From: Wenzhouxiangella sp. AB-CW3
GTDB lineage: Bacteria; Pseudomonadota; Gammaproteobacteria; Xanthomonadales; Wenzhouxiangellaceae
Direction of reading: 5' to 3'
DNA length: 64,000 nucleotides
NCBI RefSeq assembly: GCF_014725735.1
Contig: NZ_CP061368.1
Span: 1,565,225-1,629,224 of the forward strand
The notes under the pieces are model-generated. The model saw nothing but the letters and a program-made list of their open reading frames with translations, was not told where the DNA came from and did no database searches. A program made the position numbers and the translations under genes. This document shows positions 9,101-19,090 of the stretch, in pieces. Position 1 is the stretch's first letter, and each line of letters opens with the position of its first letter.

Positions 9101-9734
9101 CCGAGACTTCGACCGGTCCGCCGGCTTCATTCTGGCATAGGCCGCCGAAGTCGGCGTTCTCCACGGCATCCGGGTCGTAGGTGGCAACGGTGTTCGGGTG
9201 TGTCCCAACCGCGCCTCGTGCGGTGACGGCGCCGGTGATGCGCGTACCGTTGCTTAGCTGTACGGCCCCCTCTGCATAAAGAATGCCGTTGAAAGTCGTG
9301 TTGTTGCCTATGGTGGCATTGGAATAGGCGAGTACGACCAGGTTGGCCGGGTTGCCCGGATTGTTGAAATTGATGTTGTTCTCGATGACTGTGTTGCCCT
9401 GCACGAAAATCCGCACCGGCCCGTTGATATTGACCGTGGCATTATTCTCCACGTTGACCGAGGTGAAGTAGTAGTCGCCCGGGCCCAGGTTCACCGTGCC
9501 GCCGTTGGGAACATTCAGGGCGCCGTCATTGGGCGAGGGAAACGGCGGCAGGGTCAGCACATCCGGCGGCTGGGCGTTGCTGCGGATAGCCTGGGGAAAG
9601 ACGTCGGAGCACTGGGGGACGGCCTGGGCCAGTGCCGGCAGCATCAGGATGAGGAAAACCACAAGCCATTGCCATCGCGGCTGTCGTACCACGTTCCGAG
9701 GGGCCGGGTGGGTATGGTGGCGGTCCTGTGTCAT
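6117..9734 (-). CDS. mshQ: MSHA biogenesis protein MshQ (1205 aa)
   Basis: A very large secreted protein and the last msh gene. An N-terminal signal segment (about residues 15-37, VVFLILMLPALAQA) is followed by a repetitive Asn/Val-rich region (about 50-160) that looks like a beta-helix, a concanavalin/LamG-like domain (about 360-530, including MSVAFWFRAVDVG and WVHIAVTRRQ), and a C-terminal DUF6701-type region. The end has the usual NAIGSELAPLDLPWRAEHWN and PQGRASFGLFDGSPR segments. MshQ is thought to be exported with, or displayed by, the pilus; its role is not settled. The frame extends upstream through mshP, but the ATG at 9732-9734, one base after the mshP stop, precedes the signal peptide. 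Confidence 0.9.
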   Translation of the reverse strand: MTQDRHHTHPAPRNVVRQPRWQWLVVFLILMLPALAQAVPQCSDVFPQAIRSNAQPPDVLTLPPFPSPNDGALNVPNGGTVNLGPGDYYFTSVNVENNATVNINGPVRIFVQGNTVIENNINFNNPGNPANLVVLAYSNATIGNNTTFNGILYAEGAVQLSNGTRITGAVTARGAVGTHPNTVATYDPDAVENADFGGLCQNEAGGPVEVSANGEFDSPVIVEAGEPVLFEAWVQGCPSANHWRDTWQVDGATEQGPDTSGTTACDRSPIPWTTSFSDPGSYEVTFISDYCTGFSVPVCNFFNQWQEHGRGSIIIEVLEPEIDVVIDYRMESTEWTGDAGEVIDSSGFDNHGTAINDPQTSLTDPIRPGDPGTCRYATVPTDGRINTSAPGALSTPNNMSVAFWFRAVDVGPEGSILALGDLSGLYARPLEILRRSEGNLRAVFTDQNDNESFLDHDTSAFSGDWVHIAVTRRQQAVSGGQQQITERLYLDGNLITENQRTQSNPPDLISPANIHIGGLPGVFGSTADYDDVIFANGALDPDELDAFRLRDLPCDLISNPDHIRLIHPGSGLTCAPFDVQVQACDDPDCTELFSEETEVGFVSPAGNWSQNPVSFTGQTTVSLQVTTPGPATLDAVSDPEADNPTRCFDGAGAETCVLDIADSGFLIDVEDHIAGVTVTGTLSAVRTDEETLECVAGFGNDEKEVRFWSDYANPGSGTAPISIEGSPVDTAAPGSTRNLFFDADGQAGFSLSYPDVGRMTLNAEYTGEPGTEEEGLEMTGSGQFIARPSHFELEIDNNPAAEGPAGPVFATAGVDFDIEVSARNANNSITPNFGNESPAEAVDFDLELVEPAGGSDPNLVGSFGAFDSDCDGNTAPGVACGTFYWPEVGIISLTPRLTSGAYLGSEDVVGQSEESIGRFIPDHFTVSSRPVRNRVDLNNCEAASFTYIGEPFAVDFTLQARNALGAPTNNYHDEFARLDADELDIDASPEPPEVLDADLQWERGLGLADVQLKLPRDAPKGPYPDYTVSIDPTDSDGVGLGSEEDDEVGTTELRFGRIVVDNAIGSELAPLDLPWRAEHWNGDTWQVNQDDDCTVMALADDVVLIDASGTESDGETSVSVGEGSTSVETEDSRLELVDGAGWFRFTAPDQPGWVDLRLNLEDNWPFLRDDLSDDDNYDDDPQGRASFGLFDGSPRRIFIQETAPR

Positions 9735-9735
9735 G

Positions 9736-10131
9736 TCAGCCCTCGTCGGCAATCTGCGCCCGCACGGTGCGGCGCACGAAGATGGTCTGGCCGATGCTGC
9801 CCTGGCGGGCACCGGCTTCCAGGGTGTAAACGCGGTATGAGGTGTCGCCCTCGGTCTCATCATCTGCGTCACAAAAAAATGTGGTCTGAAAGCCGAACAG
9901 GCTCTCCTGTCCACCGGGAGTACAGCTGTTGCTGCCGAGAATGCTCGGGATTTCGCTTTCCAGGCGGGCCATGGCGGCATACCAGGCCTGTTCGGCCAGC
10001 AGGGCCCGGGCCTGGCCGGTATGCTGGGTGGCTGAGGTCAGCGCGATGGCCGCGGCCGCCACCGTGATGACGGTGATCAGGAAGATGGCGGCAAACAGTG
10101 CTGCGCCGCGTTGTTGGTGCATCGACATCAT
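9736..10131 (-). CDS. mshP: MSHA minor pseudopilin MshP
   Basis: A 131-residue protein with the PilX-like N-terminus QRGAALFAAIFLITVITVAA: a short basic leader, a prepilin-peptidase-type glycine and a hydrophobic helix (about 9-33). The remainder is a small globular domain with two cysteines (NSCTPGG, FFCDADD) likely forming a disulfide. It overlaps mshO by 4 bases and is followed after one base by mshQ, matching the usual mshO-P-Q order. Confidence 0.87.
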   Translation of the reverse strand: MMSMHQQRGAALFAAIFLITVITVAAAAIALTSATQHTGQARALLAEQAWYAAMARLESEIPSILGSNSCTPGGQESLFGFQTTFFCDADDETEGDTSYRVYTLEAGARQGSIGQTIFVRRTVRAQIADEG

Positions 10132-10970
10132 GGACTGTTGAGAACCTGTGCCTGGGCCACCAGAAAAATCTGCTCGCCACCATCGGCCAGATCCAGCCGC
10201 AGGGTAAGCAGGCCGCGCCGGGCGCTGGTGCCTTCAGCATAGCTGAATTGACAGCTTTCGATATTGCCGGTGACCAGTGCGGGTGAACCGCTCGGGCTGC
10301 TGTCGATGCCGTAGTCGCTGAAGCGCAGTAGCTGGTTGCCTTCACAGACATAGCTGACCACCGTATCGACCACGTAGAAGCGCTGATTGGGCGAATGCGT
10401 GGCAAACGCGGGATCGCTGCCGCCACTGTCATATGAGATGGAGCCCGAACTGGCGTTCGTGATCGCGGCAATATTCTGACCGCTGTAGACATCGAACCCC
10501 GGCTGGCCGGTGTTGTAGACCGACAGGCAATGACCATTGCCATAGCCACAACTGCGCCCGGCGTCGCGTTCTTGCACCTCGTCGGCATCGATCAGTCCGC
10601 CGAGCACATCGAACGATCCGCTGGACTGGGCGGGAACGAACGGGTCGCTGTTATCGCCCGGGGTTGGCAGGCGACGATAGCGTCCACCGGTGAGTGTGGT
10701 AACGAATTCGACTTGCTGGTTGTCTGGTGACACTCGCACGCTGTTGGGCAGCGCGCTGCGCGCTTCACGGGTCATGCGGTTGAGCGCCAGATCGGCGCTG
10801 TCGACCAGGGCGGCGCGGCGCTCGAGATCGGCGGCGGCCTGGAAGGGTGGGAGGATAAAGGTCACGCTGACGGCGGCCAGGATGCCGACCAGCACCATGA
10901 CCAGGATCAGCTCGATCAGGGTAAAGCCACCCTGTCCGGGTCTACCCCGGGTTGGTCTAGCGATGCACAT
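10128..10970 (-). CDS. mshO: MSHA minor pseudopilin MshO
   Basis: A 280-residue prepilin-like protein. After a basic leader comes GQGGFTLIELILVMVLVGIL, a class III prepilin cleavage and methylation site with a long hydrophobic helix. The body has four cysteines and the pseudopilin signature ALNRMTREARSALPNSVRV seen in PilW/GspJ-like proteins. The longer frame would run into mshC, so I chose the ATG at 10968-10970, which overlaps mshC by 14 bases. It probably belongs to the tip or priming complex of minor pilins. Confidence 0.87.
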   Translation of the reverse strand: MCIARPTRGRPGQGGFTLIELILVMVLVGILAAVSVTFILPPFQAAADLERRAALVDSADLALNRMTREARSALPNSVRVSPDNQQVEFVTTLTGGRYRRLPTPGDNSDPFVPAQSSGSFDVLGGLIDADEVQERDAGRSCGYGNGHCLSVYNTGQPGFDVYSGQNIAAITNASSGSISYDSGGSDPAFATHSPNQRFYVVDTVVSYVCEGNQLLRFSDYGIDSSPSGSPALVTGNIESCQFSYAEGTSARRGLLTLRLDLADGGEQIFLVAQAQVLNSP

Positions 10971-11388
10971 GGCCCGTCTCCGCTTCGACCGTGATGGTGG
11001 TGCCGTCGGCCAGGTTGATGGTCGCTCCATCGCTGCGGCCGAAGGCGTCGAATACGACTGTTACGTTTGAAATGACATCGCCCGAGCCGGTGAAATTACC
11101 GCTTCGGGACGGGTGAGGAACCGGCACACTGCTGCAGTCATTGCCCGCTCCGGTGTAGTTGACCGAATAGCCGCCTGAGCTGATTTCGACTGCGACGTGG
11201 CAGCCCGAACCCAGGGCGATACGCTGGGCGTGATTGAGCGCGGCGATCAACTCCCTGGCGAAGGATTGTCGTTCGAAGCCCTGAATGTCGAGACGGGGTA
11301 CGGCAAACACGGCCAGAATGCCCAGCAGCACGAGGATCATGACCAGTTCGGTCAGGGAGAATCCTGTGGATGTGCTCGGCCCGCGCAT
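10957..11388 (-). CDS. mshC: MSHA minor pilin, GspH/FimT-like (MshC)
   Basis: A 143-residue protein with STGFSLTELVMILVLLGILA as prepilin N-terminus and cleavage site. The body AALNHAQRIALGSGCHV is the GspH/FimT signature, and VVFDAFGRSDG resembles the GspH C-terminal strand. It begins one base beyond the mshD stop. In the classical Vibrio/Shewanella order mshC precedes mshD; here the order looks swapped. Confidence 0.82.
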   Translation of the reverse strand: MRGPSTSTGFSLTELVMILVLLGILAVFAVPRLDIQGFERQSFARELIAALNHAQRIALGSGCHVAVEISSGGYSVNYTGAGNDCSSVPVPHPSRSGNFTGSGDVISNVTVVFDAFGRSDGATINLADGTTITVEAETGHVHR

Positions 11389-11389
11389 G

Positions 11390-11815
11390 TCAGTAGTCGC
11401 CGCGCTGGCTCTGCAGCGAATAATTGATCCCCCCGCCAGCGTGGGCCACGTTCACCCCGATGGTGGCCGGGGCGTTGCCGGCAACGCTGACCAAGACGGT
11501 GTAATCCGACAGCGACGCGATCGGATTGCCGAACTGGTCGTGCGGGGCCTCGTCCAGGCCGTCGTAGCAAAAGACCTCTTCCCAGCCACCCCGGTTACCA
11601 GAGCCCGGGTTTGAGCACGCGCCATGCTCCCGCAACAGAATCTCATCCATATACGCCGTGGCAATCGCCCGCGCCTGAGCCTGGATCATCGGGTCGGCGC
11701 TGCGCGCGACCGGGGTCACGAAACCGGTCAGGATGGCAGCCCCGATGCCGATGACCACCAGCGAGACGATGAACTCGATGAGTGTGAAACCGCGTTGGAC
11801 TCGGGAGTGGGGCAT
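11390..11815 (-). CDS. mshD: MSHA minor pilin, PilV-like (MshD)
   Basis: A 141-residue prepilin-like protein. RGFTLIEFIVSLVVIGIGAA gives the cleavage site and hydrophobic helix, and ADPMIQAQARAIATAYMDEI matches the MshD/PilV signature. Two cysteines (GACSN, VFCYDG) probably form a disulfide. It is the first gene after the major pilin, separated from it by 168 bases containing a terminator-like hairpin, so minor pilin expression is probably lower than that of mshA. Confidence 0.84.
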   Translation of the reverse strand: MPHSRVQRGFTLIEFIVSLVVIGIGAAILTGFVTPVARSADPMIQAQARAIATAYMDEILLREHGACSNPGSGNRGGWEEVFCYDGLDEAPHDQFGNPIASLSDYTVLVSVAGNAPATIGVNVAHAGGGINYSLQSQRGDY

Positions 11816-11920
11816 GGCAGGGCCTGAGTCGGTGAAAACCTGATTAGTGTAATGCAGGAATTGTGCCGGGGAGGGGGAGTGTTAAGTGTTAAGAAGCTGG
11901 GTGTTAGGTGTTAGGGGGGA

Positions 11921-11949
11921 AGAAGACCCCGCTCGGGGCGGGGTCTTCT
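11921..11949 (-). terminator. Hairpin between mshA and mshD
   Basis: A 12-bp stem, AGAAGACCCCGC (11921-11932) with GCGGGGTCTTCT (11938-11949), and a 5-nt loop. It lies 35 bases after the mshA stop on the minus strand. No T-run follows on that strand, so it is likely a leaky terminator or an RNA-stabilising 3' end that favours excess major pilin. Confidence 0.65.
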
Positions 11950-11983
11950 GGGGTGAGCGTAGCGTGGTCTACGCAATCAGGTG

Positions 11984-12382
11984 CTAGGCATCTGCGCTTC
12001 GGATGCCTTGGAAAGTGGCCTGTGCATCGGTGTCGTCGTCGGTGACGGTGCATTCTGCGCTGTCGCCCGGGTTGGTGCCGAGTGATCCGCCGGTGACGGA
12101 GAAACGATCTGTGTCAAAGCCGACCATCAGGTCGACGATGTCATCACAACTTTCAACGGAGTCATCGCCTTCTGGGCTGCCGGCCACGACGGCGGCGTAA
12201 TTGATGGCGCTGGCTGAGGCCAGGCCGCCGGCGACGCCGTCGACGGCTGCCTGGGCGGCTTCGTCGCTGAGGTCGATGAAGCGGGGCACGGCTACGGCGG
12301 CAAGGATGCCGAGCAGGACGATGACGATGACCAGTTCGATGAGGGTGAAACCACCCTGGGATTGACGGATGTTCATGTTCAT
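11984..12382 (-). CDS. mshA: MSHA major pilin MshA
   Basis: A 132-residue type IV prepilin: short basic leader, then GGFTLIELVIVIVLLGILAA, the cleavage/methylation site and N-terminal helix, with ALPRF-like AVPRFIDLSDEA as in MshA/type IVa pilins. Two cysteines (ESCDD, AECTV) near the C-terminus define the D-region disulfide. After cleavage by the prepilin peptidase it would be the polymerised subunit of the pilus used for surface attachment. It has its own upstream sigma54-type promoter and is followed by a hairpin, consistent with high independent expression. Confidence 0.92.
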   Translation of the reverse strand: MNMNIRQSQGGFTLIELVIVIVLLGILAAVAVPRFIDLSDEAAQAAVDGVAGGLASASAINYAAVVAGSPEGDDSVESCDDIVDLMVGFDTDRFSVTGGSLGTNPGDSAECTVTDDDTDAQATFQGIRSADA

Positions 12383-12506
12383 TGCAGTTCTCCTGTGCTT
12401 TTCGGTCGCGGGCCGCGGCCCGGCCGGGTTATGGTTTGGTGATTTGCCCCGGGCAGACCGCAGTCAGCGCACGGGGCCGGTTGTTCGACAACCTTGAAGA
12501 GGATAA

Positions 12507-12522
12507 TGCAATCAACGTGCCA
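12507..12522 (-). promoter_or_regulatory. sigma54 (-24/-12) promoter for mshA
   Basis: On the minus strand the sequence is TGGCACGTTGATTGCA, matching the RpoN consensus TGGCACG-N4-TTGCA at every defined position, with GG and GC exactly 10 bases apart. It lies 125 bases upstream of the mshA ATG, giving a leader of about 110 nt that includes a GC-rich palindrome near 12406-12425. An enhancer-binding activator such as PilR would be needed; none is encoded in the window. Confidence 0.88.
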
Positions 12523-12637
12523 TGTGGGCAACTTCCCTCATTATCGAGAGGTCTGTCACATAACTGTGGTGTACTCAAGGGGATGACTGACAGATTCCGT
12601 CATGTATTGCCCCATGGTCTGGCCCGTGCACTGACGA

Positions 12638-13171
12638 TCATTTCTTCAGAAGTTCGCCCATCACCAGGAGTGTGCCGGTCAGGACGATTATGGCGGTCAG
12701 CAGGATCATGAGCCCTCTGATGCGTGGATAGCGGGCGAGGAATCGGCTGAGTCCTGCGGCATCGAGGCTCATCCAGCGATTGGCTGTCGCTTCGATGTGT
12801 TTGAGTCGACTCGGCCGAACCAGAATGACCAGCCCGATGAACAGATTGATGAGATTGCCGGCGAGCAGCAGCCAGGCTGCCAGTTGCCAGCCATCGTGCG
12901 GCAGGTCGTTGAACAGGATGCCGCCGATCACGAACTGCCACAGGAAGAACAGGCTGGCCAGTATGATCAGGCCGCCGCTGATTCGGTGATGACGGTAGAT
13001 CAGGCGCTCGATATGCCACTGGCGGTCTGGCGTTCGCCAAGGCCCGTTGGTATCGCTGTTGCTGTCGGCAGTTGCCCTCAGGGTCAGTGCGGCGCCGGTG
13101 ATGAGCAGGCCAAGGCCGATCACGGCCAGGGCCAGCAGCGTGGTGATCAGCAGGATGTCGGCGGTGGTCAT
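12638..13171 (-). CDS. Four-helix membrane protein of unknown function in the msh locus
   Basis: A 177-residue integral membrane protein. Hydrophobic segments lie at about 5-30, 66-88, 97-120 and 151-172. A basic stretch between the first two (RQWHIERLIYRHHR) contains several histidines. The start overlaps the diguanylate cyclase stop by 4 bases (ATGA), so the two are translationally coupled. I recognise no family. Its position between the cyclase and mshA suggests a role in pilus regulation or assembly, but that is inference from location only. Confidence 0.75.
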   Translation of the reverse strand: MTTADILLITTLLALAVIGLGLLITGAALTLRATADSNSDTNGPWRTPDRQWHIERLIYRHHRISGGLIILASLFFLWQFVIGGILFNDLPHDGWQLAAWLLLAGNLINLFIGLVILVRPSRLKHIEATANRWMSLDAAGLSRFLARYPRIRGLMILLTAIIVLTGTLLVMGELLKK

Positions 13172-14328
13172 GCTTCGGCGGCCACGGTTCGGTTGCGGCC
13201 TTCTTCCTTGGCGCGGTAGAGCGCCTTGTCGGCCCGGGCGATGGTCAGACGGACGGGTTCCTCGGCGCGGTACTGGGCCACGCCGATTGAAACGGTGCAG
13301 GAGATGCGCTTGTTTCGGGTTTCGAACGGCTCATCGGCGGTCTGCCTGCGCAGTCTTTCGGCGGCCAGTACGGCGCCTTCGAGGTCGGTGCCGGGCAGGA
13401 TCAGCAGGAATTCTTCGCCGCCGAAACGTCCGATGCTGTCGACGGTGTCGTCGACACGAACGACCTGGTCGCCGTCTCGCAGCAGTTGTGAGCCGCGTCG
13501 CGCGAACTCGGTCAGTACGTCGTCACCGACCTGGTGTCCATGCTCGTCGTTGACGTGTTTGAAATGGTCCAGGTCGAGCACGGCCACGCAGAAGGTCGAG
13601 CCGGTTTCGGCCGACTCGCGTGCCAGGGTTTCGAGCTGGGAAATCAGCCTGCGGCGGTTGGGCAGGCCGGTCAGTTCGTCGTGTTCGGCCAGGTGCTTGA
13701 GCCGATCGGTGGCCTCGCGCAGTTCGCGATTGCGCTGTGCCAGCTTGCGTCGCAGGCGTGCGACATGTGAGCCGACGAAGGCCAGCCAGAACATGACGAT
13801 GCTGAAAGCGGCCAGCTCCAGCAGCATAACCTGACCGGAACGCTGGTAGTCGCCCAGGACGAATTCGCCGAGCACGATCAGGGCATAGCCGACCACGGCC
13901 ACCAGGGCAACGAACACGAACTGGGGCGTTCGCAACTGAAACACGCCGAAGAACATGGCCATGATGAACAGCATGAGCAGGATGGTTCGTGCCTCGTCGG
14001 CCCGGCTGATGACCACCAGGGCCACCAGGGTGGCGACGATGATCTGGGGCAGGGTCATGCTCGGGTCTTCGAGTCGGAGGTTCCAGCCCGAGCGGATGAG
14101 GACATGGAACATCAGGTGGACCATGAGAATCAGCAGCAGCAGCGCGCTGAAACCCAGCGGGGTGAAGTCGATCAGGCCCAGCGACCAGCCGATGAAGACC
14201 ACGACGATGGACACCAGCCAGGCCAGCATGGCCATGCGCAGGCGGCGCAGCCTGAGTGCCTGGTGGGCATCGATTCTGCGTTGGTCGGTAGCCGCTTGCA
14301 TTGCCCTGTGGTCCTCGCTCACGCCCAT
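13168..14328 (-). CDS. Membrane diguanylate cyclase (GGDEF) in the msh locus
   Basis: A 386-residue protein. The first 200 residues hold about six predicted transmembrane helices, a short linker follows, and a GGDEF domain occupies about 222-386 (DELTGLPNRRRL to RADKALYRAKEEGRNR). The active-site motif is RFGGEEF, so cyclic-di-GMP synthesis is expected. The usual RxxD inhibitory site five residues upstream is DTVD, so product inhibition is probably absent, and the preceding loop looks slightly longer than usual. The ATG at 14328 is preferred; one at 14301 is also possible. It sits between the MshF-like gene and mshA, and MshE carries a c-di-GMP-binding domain, so it may supply the local signal that drives pilus assembly. 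Confidence 0.88.
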   Translation of the reverse strand: MGVSEDHRAMQAATDQRRIDAHQALRLRRLRMAMLAWLVSIVVVFIGWSLGLIDFTPLGFSALLLLILMVHLMFHVLIRSGWNLRLEDPSMTLPQIIVATLVALVVISRADEARTILLMLFIMAMFFGVFQLRTPQFVFVALVAVVGYALIVLGEFVLGDYQRSGQVMLLELAAFSIVMFWLAFVGSHVARLRRKLAQRNRELREATDRLKHLAEHDELTGLPNRRRLISQLETLARESAETGSTFCVAVLDLDHFKHVNDEHGHQVGDDVLTEFARRGSQLLRDGDQVVRVDDTVDSIGRFGGEEFLLILPGTDLEGAVLAAERLRRQTADEPFETRNKRISCTVSIGVAQYRAEEPVRLTIARADKALYRAKEEGRNRTVAAEA

Positions 14329-14359
14329 GGCGCAAAGTGGTGGCTGCTTTGATACCAGT

Positions 14360-14932
14360 CTAATGTATCGTTCCCAGTCTTTCTTCCGGTCGCGGCTGAT
14401 CGGGCCAGTGGTACTGATGCAGCGCCACCAGGTGCAGTCCGCGCGGGGTGGGTGTTCTGTCGTCGCGCGATTCGCTGCCGTATTCGACCTGGACCTGCCA
14501 GTGCAGGTGGACCGGGTCGTCGGGTGCACCTTCCAGGTACTGGGGAAAGCGAACTCGGTAGCCCAGCACATTGGCCGAGTTGTCAAAATACCAGTAGCCG
14601 GGTGGCACATCGTCGGGCGTCGACAGCTCGCCCAAGTAGTTGTCGGGCCGCTCGGCCAGCAGTTGCATGGGGTTGCCGGCCTCGAGTTCGATAATGGCCG
14701 GCAGGCCCTCGCGCACCACCCGGGCGGCCGCTTCCATGCCCAGCGCCGAGCGCAGTGTGCCGGTCACGCTGGTCACGTGCGCTGCTTCGGCGTCGCCGCG
14801 CAGTGGAAACAGGCGCTGCATGGCCACCAGGAACAGCGCGACGACCAGGATAATCACGATGATCAGCTCCAGCAGCGTGAAGCCCTGCTGGCGCCGTTTC
14901 GTGCATCTGCTGCGTTCAGCCCAGTGCGGCAC
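14360..14932 (-). CDS. Prepilin-like protein, MshF/MshB position
   Basis: A 190-residue protein with a type IV prepilin start (RRQQGFTLLELIIVIILVVA). The rest resembles MshF, including PPGYWYFDNSANVLGYRVRF. It starts inside the end of mshG (17-base overlap) and so belongs to the same operon. Classical msh loci have mshF then mshB before mshA; here one gene occupies this place and seems to combine the prepilin helix of MshB with an MshF-like body. The exact name is uncertain. Confidence 0.72.
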   Translation of the reverse strand: MPHWAERSRCTKRRQQGFTLLELIIVIILVVALFLVAMQRLFPLRGDAEAAHVTSVTGTLRSALGMEAAARVVREGLPAIIELEAGNPMQLLAERPDNYLGELSTPDDVPPGYWYFDNSANVLGYRVRFPQYLEGAPDDPVHLHWQVQVEYGSESRDDRTPTPRGLHLVALHQYHWPDQPRPEERLGTIH

Positions 14933-16141
14933 GTCCCACGTCCCACATCGGCAGAAATACGCCCAGGGCCATGATCAGTACCAGAACGGCCAGGAAGACG
15001 AGCAGGATGGGCTCGATAAGCGCACTGAGGTTGTCGAGGTCGTAGTCGACTTCGCGCTCGTAGTATTCGGCGGTTTCGGTCAGCATGGTATCGACATCGC
15101 CGGTTTCCTCGCCGATGCTGATCATCTGCAGCACCAGCGAGGAAAACAGGCCGGTGGCCGCGGCCGTGCGCGAGAGCGACTCGCCGCGTTCGATGCCGGT
15201 ACGCATGTCGTTGACGGCCTGGCCGATGTACTCGTTTTCGACGGCTTTTGAAACCAGGGTCAGGCCCTGAATCAACGGCACCCCGGAGCGGTAGGTCATG
15301 GAAAACGAGCGTGCGAAGCGGGCCATGGTGCCTTCGAACAGGATCTTGCCGATGACCGGCAGTCTGAGCTTGATCCGGTCCCAGCGGTAGCGGCCGTTTT
15401 CGGTGCCGATCCAGTAGCGGAAAGCGAACAGCAATGCGCCAATGGCCAGCAGCACCAGCCACCACCATTCGCTGGTGAACTCGGACGTGGCGACAATGAT
15501 GCGCGTGGGCAGGGGCAGCTCGGCATCATGTCGGGCAAAGAAGTTGGCAAACACGGGAATGACCCAGACCATGAGAATGGCCACGGCAATGACCATGGCG
15601 ACGATGACCATGGCGGGGTAGCGCAGGGCTTGTTTGAGGCGTGCGCGGAAGTCGCGTTCGAGTTCCAGGTAGCCGTTGAGCTGTAGAAAGGACTGCTCAA
15701 GGTTGCCCGAACCTTCACCGACGCGCACGATGCTGACGAACATGTTGGGAAAGACGCGCGGGTTCTGGGCCAGGCCGTCGGCCAGCTCGCGGCCGGACTC
15801 CAGGGCGTCGACCAGGTCTTCGATCGCCTGTCTGAGAACCGGGTTGCGGGTGGACTCGGCGACGTTGTTGAGTCCGCGGATCAGGGGCACCCCGGCCTTG
15901 GTCAGGGTGTACATCTGCCGGGTGAAGAGAATGAGATCGTTGACGCCCGGCCGGTCCAGGCCCAGCCGGGTGCGCAGGGAGTTGCCGGCCGACTGGCTGC
16001 CGGCCTCGGCTTCCTGGATCTCGATGGGCGTGATGTCCAGGCGCATGAGCTGCTCGGCCACGGCGTCGCTGCTGTCGGCTTCGACATGACCGTTGACCAG
16101 TTGCCCGCGGGCATTGCGCCCCCGCCACTGGAATCCCGACA

Positions 16142-16142
<1 letters not shown>
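14916..16142 (-). CDS. mshG: MSHA inner-membrane platform protein MshG (GspF/PilC family)
   Basis: A 408-residue polytopic protein with the two tandem GspF domains of the family (about 70-195 and 272-395), each starting with a helical FTRQMYTLTKAGVPL or FARSFSMTYRSGVPL motif and ending in transmembrane segments (about 170-195, 222-242, 375-400). It anchors pilus polymerisation and is turned by the MshE ATPase. It overlaps the mshE stop by one base. Confidence 0.94.
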
Positions 16143-17908
<1,766 letters not shown>

Positions 17909-17911
17909 GGC

Positions 17912-19090
17912 TTAATCTCCATCATCTTCATTGTCCCGTTCGATGGCGTGCAGGCGCTGTCGGGCAAAGCGCGTGGCCCGGGGATCGTTGCCGGCCAGTG
18001 CCTGCTGGTAGGCCTCGCGGGCCTGCTCGGTCTGGCCCAGTGATTCGTGAGAGGTGCCCAGTCCGACCCAGACGGCACCACGGCCCGGCACGACCTCGCT
18101 CAATTGCCGGTAGGCCGCGACGGCCGCCTGGTGGTCACCGAGCTGGCGCAGGGCAACGGCCAGCAGTTGATGATAGTCCGGTGCGTCGACCAGCGCGGGG
18201 GCGTGTGCTTCCAGCACCTGGCGGGCTCGGGCGGGTTCCTCGCCTTCGATCAGCAATCGTCCCAGGCGTTCGGCCAGCGCGGCCGGGTCGCGGGCCGACT
18301 CCAGGCCCTCATCGAGCAGGTTGATGGCACGGGGCGTCTCGCCGCGCCGAATCAGGGTGCTGGCCAGCAGCAGACGCGCTTCGCCGTGGCCGGGATCGTT
18401 GTCGAGCAGTTCCTGCAGCCGACGCATCCCGAGTTGCTGCTGGCCGCGCGCGAGAGCGCGTCTGGCCGACTCGAAATGCTCGACTTCACCCTCGGCGCGC
18501 TGTATGACGATGGCGCCTTCGGATTCCGGTTCCGGTTCATCCCCGACGTGGGCGTCGGCTTCGGCAGAGCTGTCTTCAGGGCTGTCGGGCATGACCATGT
18601 CGTCGGGAGCCGTTTCCTCGGTCGTGGCGACGGCCGGGGATGCCGGTGGCTCGGGCTCTGTGGCAGTCCTGGTTTCGTTCGTCTCGGGTTTCGGTTGGTC
18701 AGCGCGTGCTGACGAATCGTCGCCGGAGGTGTCTGCTGCCGGACTGACCTGCGGCGCTGATACGGGTTCGATTCGTTCAATGGGCTCGATTGAGTCGATG
18801 ACCTCAATCGGCGCTGCATCGGGCCGAGGGGACGATTCCGTTGGTGCCGACAGGTTCTCGGCGGACGCGATCTGGGCCAGCACCGGCTGCTGCTGATCGG
18901 GCAGCGGTGGCGATGTGCTGTTCATGACCCAATGCAGTGCCAGTCCGCCGAGTGCAGCGGCCCCGATCCACCACAGGTGGCGGGCCGGATGCGGCTTGCG
19001 CGTGGTACGTGGCAGTGGGCTGGAATCGGTTTCGGGCGCCGGTTCGCGGCGTTTTTCCAGGTCCTTCAGGACTTCGTTGATCAGGCTCAT
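17912..19090 (-). CDS. mshN: MSHA biogenesis protein MshN (TPR protein)
   Basis: A 392-residue protein starting MSLINEVLKDLEKRRE, the typical MshN opening, with one transmembrane helix (about 38-57), a long acidic/proline-rich linker (about 60-215), and tetratricopeptide repeats to the C-terminus (for example GHGEARLLLASTLIRRGE, AVWVGLGTSHESLGQTEQ). It is thought to be a periplasmic or inner-membrane scaffold. The ATG at 19088-19090 overlaps the mshM stop by 4 bases; the longer frame runs inside mshM. Confidence 0.9.
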   Translation of the reverse strand: MSLINEVLKDLEKRREPAPETDSSPLPRTTRKPHPARHLWWIGAAALGGLALHWVMNSTSPPLPDQQQPVLAQIASAENLSAPTESSPRPDAAPIEVIDSIEPIERIEPVSAPQVSPAADTSGDDSSARADQPKPETNETRTATEPEPPASPAVATTEETAPDDMVMPDSPEDSSAEADAHVGDEPEPESEGAIVIQRAEGEVEHFESARRALARGQQQLGMRRLQELLDNDPGHGEARLLLASTLIRRGETPRAINLLDEGLESARDPAALAERLGRLLIEGEEPARARQVLEAHAPALVDAPDYHQLLAVALRQLGDHQAAVAAYRQLSEVVPGRGAVWVGLGTSHESLGQTEQAREAYQQALAGNDPRATRFARQRLHAIERDNEDDGD

